DNA of 64,000 bases from Nostoc sp. FACHB-110. Its GTDB lineage: Bacteria; Cyanobacteriota; Cyanobacteriia; Cyanobacteriales; Nostocaceae. Below the pieces are notes generated by a model. That model was not told the DNA's origin and ran no database searches. It saw only the letters and a program-made list of their open reading frames with translations. Where the stretch lies: the NCBI RefSeq assembly GCF_014697425.1, contig NZ_JACJRU010000015.1:62001-126000 (forward strand). Direction: 5' to 3'. This document shows, piece after piece, positions 57,952-64,000 of the stretch; position 1 is the first letter of the stretch; every line of letters begins with the position of its first letter. Position numbers and translations under genes: made by a program.

Positions 57952-58521
57952 TTAACTCTGTTCCCTTAATCGCGGATACTGAGGGCGACAGGGACTTCCC
58001 CAACATACTTGGCCAATTGGCATACTAGTAAACACACTACTACGCGCGCCAATTACAGCATTCGCGCCAATTTCTACGCCTGGCCCAACAAAACAATCAG
58101 TAGCTACCCAAGCACCATTACCAATGGTAATTTTCGCTATTTTTAACCCAAAAGCTGGGTCATGAATATCATGACTACCAGTACATAAGTAACTTTTTTG
58201 CGAGATGACGCAATGTTCACCGATACAAATCTCATCTAAACTGTATAAAACTACGTCATCACCAATCCAACTGTAGTCACCAATAGTAACTTTCCAAGGG
58301 AAAGTAAAACGAGCAGTTGGTCGAATGACTACACCTTTACCAATGCGCGCACCGAACAGTCGCAACAAGAAACAACGCAGATTACTCGAAGGGTGTAGCG
58401 TTAAGGGAAAAGCGATCGCCTGTACAAGCCACCACAGCAAAATATACCAGCTAGGGCGACCCCGGTCAAACCAGGATTGGTCATACTTGCGTAAGTCTAC
58501 AAAAGAATTGTTATTAGTCAT
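57952..58521 (-). CDS. WcaF-like O-acetyltransferase (left-handed beta-helix)
   Basis: A 189-residue member of the hexapeptide-repeat acetyltransferases, WcaF (colanic acid) type, likely adding acetyl groups to an exported polysaccharide. The N-terminal WILLWWLVQAIAFPL-type hydrophobic segment is followed by hexapeptide strands (VVIRPTARFTFPWKVTIGDYSWIGDD, then ICIGEHCVISQKSYLCTGSHD with the catalytic His) and the NAVIGARSSV coil; it ends with a GSPCRPQYPR motif. It stands between devB and the GT2 genes on the same strand, with hairpins on both sides, so it is probably its own transcription unit. Confidence 0.87.
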   Translation of the reverse strand: MTNNNSFVDLRKYDQSWFDRGRPSWYILLWWLVQAIAFPLTLHPSSNLRCFLLRLFGARIGKGVVIRPTARFTFPWKVTIGDYSWIGDDVVLYSLDEICIGEHCVISQKSYLCTGSHDIHDPAFGLKIAKITIGNGAWVATDCFVGPGVEIGANAVIGARSSVFTSMPIGQVCWGSPCRPQYPRLREQS

Positions 58522-58665
58522 GGCTCATTTATCATTTGTCAATAACAAGGGTGTGTGGCTGAGTGTGAAAACGTTGTTGCAAGGGGCTTTGATCCCACTG
58601 TTTGTTGGGGCTTTTTCTTTCCTACACCTGCCCCAACGGGGCTTGGTCAACTGTTAATCAAAGAA

Positions 58666-58702
58666 TAGGGACTGGGTTGCAATTCACAAAACCCAATCCC
58701 TA
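58666..58702 (-). terminator. Hairpin after the GT2 operon
   Basis: A 13-bp stem with one mismatch, TAGGGACTGGGTT (58666-58678) and AACCCAATCCCTA (58690-58702). It lies between the stop of the GT2 gene (58792) and the start of the WcaF-like gene (58521), so it probably terminates the GT2 transcript. Confidence 0.55.
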
Positions 58703-58772
58703 ACATTCAATATCTAAATAAAGCACCCATGATAAATAGCTTTCAAGCTTCCTACCTAGGTTTCTTCATTTC

Positions 58773-58807
58773 ATACTTCATACTTCATACTTCATACTTC
58801 ATACTTC
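58773..58807. repeat. Heptamer tandem repeat (ATACTTC, 5 units)
   Basis: Five perfect 7-bp units, ATACTTC, the reverse complement of the GAAGTAT unit in the 40900-41046 array. It overlaps the last codons of the GT2 gene and supplies its stop codon at 58792-58794, as happens for the other glycosyltransferase at 40908. Confidence 0.9.
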
Positions 58808-59733
58808 AAACTTTTCTCTTGGGGTAAAGATGGTGGTGCAGATTTAGCGGTGCTAGCTGTATTTAATTTACCACCACAGTTGCGTAATTCATACAGTTTC
58901 ACGCCAATTTGATATTCGTATTGACTTAATAAACGTCCATAAATATACCCGGCTTTGCCATCTAAGAAACCGCGTTGAATAATATAGAACAAAATAAAGC
59001 GCAAGAATGGTTTAAATGGTAAATGCACCCAAACTTTTTTCAAAAAGCGTTTGCGTTGAACTGCATCACCAAATAAGTTTGCGCCAATTGTGCCTTTTTC
59101 ATCTTGACCAGCCAGCAGATTGTAATAAACACGGGCTTCCCAATTAGAATAGCGATTGTGTCTTTCCAACCAGTGGAACAAATCACGGAAATCTTCATGG
59201 AGCATATCATTTTTGAGATAGCCCACTTGACCTTGTAAAATAACGTGTTCGTGAACTTCGTTATCGCCTGTGTTGGGGATATCTTCAGTATTTAGGTTTT
59301 CGTAACGCCCCATTTTGTGTTTAAATAACCGCAAATTCCAATCGGGATATTTACCACCGTGGCGAATCCATTTACCTAAGAAAAATACCCGACGATTGAG
59401 ATAATAACCGTTAAATTCATTGCTTTCGATCGCTTGAGCAATTTCATCCCATAATTCTGGTGTAATTCGCTCATCACAATCGACAATCAATACCCATTCA
59501 TTGCGAAAAGGTAGGTTATCTAAAGACCAATTTTTCTTTTTCGGCCAGCGTCCATTAAAGTGAAACTGAACTACATTAGCACCATAATTTTTGCCAATTT
59601 CGATACTTTTATCGCTACTTTGTGAATCGACAATAAATATTTCATCTGCTCTTTGCAGGCTAGCAAGACAAGCTGGTAAATTGGCTTCTTCGTTTTTGGC
59701 AGGAATAAGTACAGAAACGGGAATTTTTGACAT
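58792..59733 (-). CDS. Glycosyltransferase family 2 (WaaE-like)
   Basis: A 313-residue inverting GT-A enzyme of the WaaE/KdtX type, involved in lipopolysaccharide or exopolysaccharide assembly. The N-terminal motif ISVLIPAKNEEANLPACL-like start (IPVSVLIPAKNEEANLPACL), the VDSQSSDKS loop, the VLIVDCDERITPEL DXD region and the HEHVILQGQVGYLKNDMLHEDF segment with W-x-x-R are standard. A short C-terminal extension ends in KYEV, encoded by the heptamer repeat. The gene follows the HpsE-like glycosyltransferase by 15 bp on the same strand, so they are one operon. Confidence 0.88.
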   Translation of the reverse strand: MSKIPVSVLIPAKNEEANLPACLASLQRADEIFIVDSQSSDKSIEIGKNYGANVVQFHFNGRWPKKKNWSLDNLPFRNEWVLIVDCDERITPELWDEIAQAIESNEFNGYYLNRRVFFLGKWIRHGGKYPDWNLRLFKHKMGRYENLNTEDIPNTGDNEVHEHVILQGQVGYLKNDMLHEDFRDLFHWLERHNRYSNWEARVYYNLLAGQDEKGTIGANLFGDAVQRKRFLKKVWVHLPFKPFLRFILFYIIQRGFLDGKAGYIYGRLLSQYEYQIGVKLYELRNCGGKLNTASTAKSAPPSLPQEKSLKYEV

Positions 59734-59748
59734 ATATGTTGTTATTGG

Positions 59749-60681
59749 TTACTTTTTATTGGATGTAGATAATAAACCCTGAATCGCCGCATTTAAATAA
59801 GCTATCTGGCAATATGTATAAACGAGTTTGTCGAAGCGTTCTGCTGGGTCGGAAAAATACTGTAATGTTTTATATAAACCCCGAATCAAGCGCTCGCCAC
59901 CGCGTTGTAACTGGCCAATACCTGTTTTACCTGCAAGTTGTTCTCGATAGCATTCACTAATACCTTGCCACCAACCACGATTTAAAAACCAAGTGCGATT
60001 GAGCCTTTCGGGTGCAACGTTATGAGCCACTAACGCCTCAGGCAGATAGGCGACTTGCCAACCACGCCCAAGGGCAAATTCTGTCATTTGCAGTTCTTCG
60101 TTAGATAACAGGTTTTTTCCGACTCGTCCGAGATGGGGATCAAAACCACCGATTTCTGCCAAAAAGCTCCGACGAATGGAATAATTCAAGCCTCTGGGGG
60201 TTAACCCTGGCTGCTGGATATAAACTATGCTGTTTCCCAAATCGTAAGCTCCCAAATTGCCTGATAACCCAGAAGATAGCCATTTGGGTGGTTGGATATT
60301 GGGCGGCCATAAAAGGGTGACTTTGCCACCGGCGATCGCTAGTTTTGGGTTATTCTGATATGCAGAATACAATACTTGCAACCAGCGATCGCTGGCGACA
60401 GCATCATCATCTAAATATGCGAGAATTTCGGCACTAGCAGCTTTAGCACCAGTGTTACGCGCCACCGATAACCCGGTGGTGGGTTCAAAGATATACTTTA
60501 AACGGGGATTGCAGGCTCTTTGTTCTACAACTTCGCGGGTGCTATCGCTTGAGTTGTTATCTACCACTATCACCTCAAAGTCAGCCGCAAAATCCTGCGC
60601 CAACAGGCTATCAATCGCAGCACCTAAATAGGTATCACGATTGTGAGTGCAGATAATAGCAGAGATTTGGATGTCTGGCAT
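59749..60681 (-). CDS. Glycosyltransferase family 2, HpsE-like
   Basis: A 310-residue GT-A glycosyltransferase. It has the GT2 start ISAIICTHNRDTYLGAAI, VVDNNSSDST and the DXD in YLDDDAVASDRWLQ, followed by the hallmark GLNYSIRRSFLAEIGGFDPHLGR acceptor-side motif and NEELQMTEFALGRGW. The WPPNIQPPKWLS segment resembles HpsE, a glycosyltransferase of hormogonium polysaccharide synthesis in filamentous cyanobacteria; that match is from memory and only moderate. No pseudopilin or other hps genes are close by. It leads a two-gene operon with the next GT2 gene. Confidence 0.85.
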   Translation of the reverse strand: MPDIQISAIICTHNRDTYLGAAIDSLLAQDFAADFEVIVVDNNSSDSTREVVEQRACNPRLKYIFEPTTGLSVARNTGAKAASAEILAYLDDDAVASDRWLQVLYSAYQNNPKLAIAGGKVTLLWPPNIQPPKWLSSGLSGNLGAYDLGNSIVYIQQPGLTPRGLNYSIRRSFLAEIGGFDPHLGRVGKNLLSNEELQMTEFALGRGWQVAYLPEALVAHNVAPERLNRTWFLNRGWWQGISECYREQLAGKTGIGQLQRGGERLIRGLYKTLQYFSDPAERFDKLVYTYCQIAYLNAAIQGLLSTSNKK

Positions 60682-60815
60682 AGGATTAAAATTAAGTTGT
60701 CACCCTTGGATTTTAGATTACAATCTTCTATCCAACGGTCGCCTGCTCAGTGCTAATCTATAACAAAAAATCCAGACCCACCAACCGCGTTTCTTCGGAA
60801 ATAGTCTTTAAATCT

Positions 60816-61631
60816 TTATGCTTGTTGAATATGGCTGTGTAAAACTACCAAAGTTTCAGCTAACTGACTCAGGCGTGTTTCTAAATCTTGTTTGCGTCCC
60901 AACAATTGACGTAATTTTTGATGTCTGGCTATAGCCATACTAACCGTAGCCACTTGATCGGGTGGACATGGGCGCGACCAAACTTTTCCCGATTCATCCA
61001 AGCCACAAAGGCGATACCCTGTCCGGGAAAATTGATAAGCGTCCTGAGAGCCAGTTGTGCAAATTTCTTCTACGTAGTTCATCAGCTGGTCTACCTCTGC
61101 ATGGCGCAGTGTCGCTGTTCCCGCTTGTTCTGGGTCTTTAGGATTAGATTCTAACCATCCATTCACTAGCGGCCCTTCCAAATAAAGGTCTTGAATTTGT
61201 TGCAGAATAGTTTGGAGTTCGTACTGCCAACCAGCTACATGAACTTGAATTTCTTGCAGCAAATTCATGGCTAAAGCTGGATTAGCACCGTGGCGATGGT
61301 TGCTAAAGCTAGGAGTTTTAAATTTGGGTAAGCTAGGTGTTTTCCCGCCGTTTTCTTGGGCGGGGAATGTTTCTACAGATTGATGCGTAGAAAATAAATT
61401 TTGTTCAAGAGTGACATCTTTTTGAGTTTCTACCTCAATTTTGTCTGGAGTTTTTACTTGCGTGTTCTCCACATCTTCCGAGACAACTTTATCGGTGGTA
61501 GCTTCTTTGCCAGAAACACTAATTCTAAAAGATACGGGACGCTTCGGCGATTCACCTGTTTCGACAGTTACATTCTCACGATTGACTAAATCGTGTAGAG
61601 TCGCCTCAATTCGTTTTAGACCTGTTTTCAT
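60816..61631 (-). CDS. Cyanobacterial hypothetical protein
   Basis: A soluble protein I do not recognise. The N-terminal third (about 1-110) is charged and low-complexity, probably disordered; the C-terminal part (about 125-265) is helical and looks folded, with LLQEIQVHVAGWQYELQTILQQIQDLYLEGP, a RTGYRLCGLDESGKVWSRPCPPDQ segment and a final coiled coil. An open frame continues upstream to a GTG at 61679, but the ATG at 61631 has a better context (AGGG nearby) and begins MKTGLKRIEATLHDLV. It lies about 135 bp after the HpsE-like start, on the same strand. Confidence 0.7.
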   Translation of the reverse strand: MKTGLKRIEATLHDLVNRENVTVETGESPKRPVSFRISVSGKEATTDKVVSEDVENTQVKTPDKIEVETQKDVTLEQNLFSTHQSVETFPAQENGGKTPSLPKFKTPSFSNHRHGANPALAMNLLQEIQVHVAGWQYELQTILQQIQDLYLEGPLVNGWLESNPKDPEQAGTATLRHAEVDQLMNYVEEICTTGSQDAYQFSRTGYRLCGLDESGKVWSRPCPPDQVATVSMAIARHQKLRQLLGRKQDLETRLSQLAETLVVLHSHIQQA

Positions 61632-61845
61632 AAAGATACCCTGTAAATGTGCTGCCCCCTGTGATGTTTCATTGTTCACAGTGGTGTGTTGGGAGTTTTA
61701 GCTTTTGCTAATTTTGGCACAAATTAATGCTGGTGCTAATTTATCTGGGAAAATATCTTGGCAACAAACTCAAAACTTTAGTTTAAGAACATGAAACTGA
61801 TAGGGTTATCCGAGGATGTCTGAGAAGTATTAAATTTTTTGCTGA

Positions 61846-61868
61846 TAGAGACGTGATATATCGCGTCT
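61846..61868. repeat. Copy of the AGAGACG hairpin repeat
   Basis: This 23-bp sequence matches 22250-22272 with one mismatch and can form the same AGAGACG/CGCGTCT stem. It lies in the 341-bp spacer between the DUF4394 stop and the hypothetical gene upstream of it, where little else is visible. Confidence 0.5.
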
Positions 61869-61972
61869 GGACATGATCCGTATTCATATATATAAATCAC
61901 AGTTGTCATCAGCAATAGACCTTAATCTCTCGCTGATGACAACTCTTGATTGTGGTTAAATGTCAAAAACTG

Positions 61973-63418
61973 TTATGGAGTCACAATAAATTCAGTAGGA
62001 CTGGTCACAAATTTGAGCGCACCATCATTGCCAACATAAGTTAGTCTCACTCTACCAGTGGTAGCTCCCACTGGCACAACTATTCTAATTTGGTTAGGCT
62101 CAACACTTTGAATTACCGCCCCAACACCATTAAACCCATTAAATGTGACATTATTGATAGTTCCAGCAGCCGGAAAGTTCAGACCTTGGATAGCCACAAT
62201 TGTTCCTACTCGTCCACTAGAAGGAGAAAAGCCTGTAATCGTTGGCACTGGTGCGGGAATTACAGTAAAATTTCCAGAACTGGTGGCAATTCCGGCAGAT
62301 GTTTTGACAGTAAATGGCCCGGTAGTTGCTCCTGGTGGCACAATTGCAGTAATTAAAGTTGGCGAAGAAGATAAAATTTCTGCGCCGATACCGTTAAATG
62401 ATACCTCTGCATTACTGAGATTTGTCCCAGTAATAAACACCTGTGTACCGACAATTCCACTAGCAGGTGTAGAACTGGAAATGGTGGGTTGATTATTCTG
62501 TACCGGTGGAACTGTAGAGACAGCAACATCAATGAAGCCACCATTAATCACAGGGAAAATTACTCCAGGGAGCAGTGAGGGATTTAAAGGTGGAATGACA
62601 GTAGCTGCACCTGTATTCAGATTGACACAATATAAAGTTGTGCCGGAAACTGCGACGGCTGTATTCACTCCCTGAGCATTGGTAGAAATATCCATCCCCG
62701 CGTTAGGAGCAAAATTCACGCCTAGAGAACCGATAGTGGCATTAATTCCATTAGCAGTGGGATTTTGGACAGTCAATACATCTTTGTCGTAGTCAATATT
62801 GAAGAGTGTGGTTTGCCTAGCTCCATTGACGTTGTTGTTATACGCTCCAGCCGTAATATTGGGGTCTACACCTTCATTGCGATCGCCATCAGCATACACT
62901 AAGGACAATTGCGGATTTGTCACACTTAATTCTCCACTAGCCCCGTTGGCAACTGCTAAGTTTTGGTCATTACTACCTATCAAACGTAGTGCATCGAGAA
63001 CAGGGTTAAAGTCCATCAGCGATTGAAATCCACCATCGAAGCTAGTTGGTAAAGTGCTGACTAACTTACTATTACCAGTGTTGAAATCAATCACATAAAT
63101 TTGGTCTGTATCCGTCAGTCCATAAAGTAGATTATTGGCTGGACGAAAATCAATACCTTGCAATGTCCCATTAATTCCCGTCACTGGAATTCGATTACTG
63201 AAACTGCCAAGAGTCGGATTATAGGTGAATAGATTATTGTTACTATCCAAAGCCAAAATTTGCTGGTTAGTCGGTAAAGCCGAGCAAGGTGCTGGAAATG
63301 TAGTCACCTGAGCAAAAGCTGAATTTACATTGGTGAGTAGACTTACACAGCAAAACAGCACAACTGCTAATAAAAGCGATAATTTTTGAGCAGTTGTTTT
63401 TAAGATTGTTTTCATCAA
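61973..63418 (-). CDS. Secreted DUF4394 protein with two IPT/TIG domains
   Basis: A 481-residue exported protein. A signal peptide covers about residues 1-36 (ending NSAFA-Q). Residues about 45-300 are a DUF4394 domain: ILALDSNNNLFTYNP, GIDFRPANNLLYGLTD, VIDFNTG, MDFNPVLDALRLIGSNDQNLAV and VVAVSGTTLYCVNLNTGA-like strands, a beta-propeller-like family of unknown function. Residues about 310-395 and 398-480 are two immunoglobulin-like IPT/TIG domains (PTISSSTPASGIVGTQVFITG and PTITGFSPSSGRVGTIVAIQG). It stands alone and is probably a surface or extracellular binding protein. Overlapping palindromes lie 140-180 bp upstream. Confidence 0.88.
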   Translation of the reverse strand: MMKTILKTTAQKLSLLLAVVLFCCVSLLTNVNSAFAQVTTFPAPCSALPTNQQILALDSNNNLFTYNPTLGSFSNRIPVTGINGTLQGIDFRPANNLLYGLTDTDQIYVIDFNTGNSKLVSTLPTSFDGGFQSLMDFNPVLDALRLIGSNDQNLAVANGASGELSVTNPQLSLVYADGDRNEGVDPNITAGAYNNNVNGARQTTLFNIDYDKDVLTVQNPTANGINATIGSLGVNFAPNAGMDISTNAQGVNTAVAVSGTTLYCVNLNTGAATVIPPLNPSLLPGVIFPVINGGFIDVAVSTVPPVQNNQPTISSSTPASGIVGTQVFITGTNLSNAEVSFNGIGAEILSSSPTLITAIVPPGATTGPFTVKTSAGIATSSGNFTVIPAPVPTITGFSPSSGRVGTIVAIQGLNFPAAGTINNVTFNGFNGVGAVIQSVEPNQIRIVVPVGATTGRVRLTYVGNDGALKFVTSPTEFIVTP

Positions 63419-63560
63419 AATCTCCAGTTATTTGTGTAGTTTGAGAAAGCAAAATTCATCATCCGGAATTCATCATTAATTGCAATATTTGATCACTAAT
63501 TTTAGACAAATAATCTTTAATTTAGTGTTACTATACATAGGTTATTAATCGGCAGCTTTC

Positions 63561-63586
63561 TACAGAATTTAATTCTGTATATACAG
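63561..63586. promoter_or_regulatory. Overlapping palindromes upstream of the DUF4394 gene
   Basis: Two overlapping palindromes, TACAGAATTTAATTCTGTA (63561-63579) and CTGTATATACAG (63575-63586), with a further half-site CTGTATAG at 63592-63599. The repeated CTGTA/TACAG half-sites suggest a dimeric regulator's operator, about 145-170 bp before the DUF4394 start. No specific regulator can be named. Confidence 0.35.
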
Positions 63587-63974
63587 CCTGACTGTATAGT
63601 AAATTCTGGATTTTTAAAGAAAGACAATAGTAGTTTTCTTTCTTGAGCTTTGCTCTTCTCTAATAAGGATTACGACCACTTTGAAGATTTGGATCTCTCT
63701 TGTACAAAAAAACTTGGACAAGATTTTTATGTGTTAATGAAGTTCCTGCTATACACCCTTTCAAGGGTAGGGGTTTAAGAAAATGACAGTTTAGCTAGTA
63801 AAATACATTACTGTTATCAGAAGGCAAAATCCGTGTCAGACAAGGCGAAGAATTGAGGGTGTGGGTGAGAATGCTTTGTGAGTAAAAATTTATTAATTTT
63901 TCTTTGGTTGTAACTAATATGAATAAATGTATTTTTGATAATTCTAAGCAGAATCAAGGTATTAGGAAACATCT

Positions 63975-64000
63975 GTGAGTGTCATTTTAATTACAGGGCC
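63975..64000 (+). CDS. Possible start of a gene cut by the window end
   Basis: A GTG opens a frame reading MSVILITGP at the very end of the window. The I-L-I-T-G-P pattern is like the N-terminal nucleotide-binding strand of an NAD-dependent sugar epimerase or other Rossmann protein. With only eight and a half codons this is a guess, offered because the spacer before it is open from 63419. Confidence 0.3.

Noticed and set aside
63798-63811. GTAN8TAC site (GTAAAATACATTAC)
   Set aside because: No TAN3T box 22 bases away on either strand and no suitably placed gene; likely chance in AT-rich DNA.

Overview
The window comes from a filamentous, heterocyst-forming cyanobacterium of the Nostocales. 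The signs are HIP1-type GCGATCGC octamers scattered through genes and spacers, heptamer tandem repeats, a HetC/HetP locus, a DevBCA-type exporter, a bacteriophytochrome and several cyanobacterium-restricted families (DUF1822, DUF928, CHASE2 with CHAT). I saw no rRNA or tRNA gene, insertion sequence, prophage or CRISPR array.

Layout. 1-6.7 kb: a GNAT acetyltransferase, a FUSC-type membrane protein, a glycosyltransferase and the overlapping rfbC-rfbD pair (dTDP-rhamnose). 6.9-9.4 kb: a large RTX calcium-binding repeat protein, followed by 1.2 kb of AT-rich non-coding DNA. 10.6-13.8 kb: a receiver-only response regulator with its histidine kinase, an ArsC/Spx-like protein and a DJ-1/PfpI protein. 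13.9-20.9 kb: the heterocyst locus, read on the minus strand as hetC, hetP, a possible 34-codon ORF with its own hairpin, and a parvulin-type isomerase. hetC has a textbook NtcA promoter (GTAN8TAC-N22-TAN3T) about 590 bp upstream, and hetP has a HetR-type palindrome about 830 bp upstream. 21.1-22.2 kb: an orphan SsuA-like lipoprotein. 22.4-32.9 kb: a minus-strand storage-sugar cluster, glgX-treZ-treY-treS/maltokinase, with near-identical palindromic elements in the two spacers flanking treY. 33.4-39.4 kb: an envelope group (SpoIIM-like, a multi-pass protein, RDD, 2H phosphoesterase, FHA, lipoprotein, membrane protein). 39.7-42.3 kb: two glycosyltransferases separated by a 21-unit heptamer array. 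42.3-47.6 kb: bacteriophytochrome, response regulator and hybrid kinase in one tight operon. 48.5-52.8 kb: the DUF1822, CHAT-CHASE2 and DUF928 trio. 53.1-61.7 kb: a methyltransferase, a devBCA paralogue whose ATPase carries a cyclic-nucleotide-binding domain, WcaF-like acetyltransferase, two GT2 glycosyltransferases and a cyanobacterial hypothetical. 62.0-63.4 kb: a secreted DUF4394 protein with IPT/TIG domains.

How they fit together. Much of the window serves the cell surface and differentiation: peptide/protein and glycolipid-type exporters, polysaccharide glycosyltransferases and dTDP-rhamnose synthesis. Light and envelope sensing (phytochrome operon, CHASE2-CHAT) and trehalose/glycogen metabolism make up the rest. 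The best candidates for something undescribed are the small ORF between hetP and the isomerase, next to an exporter with an intact C39 peptidase, and the CHAT-protease/CHASE2-sensor trio. Everything here is read from sequence by eye; no similarity search was run.
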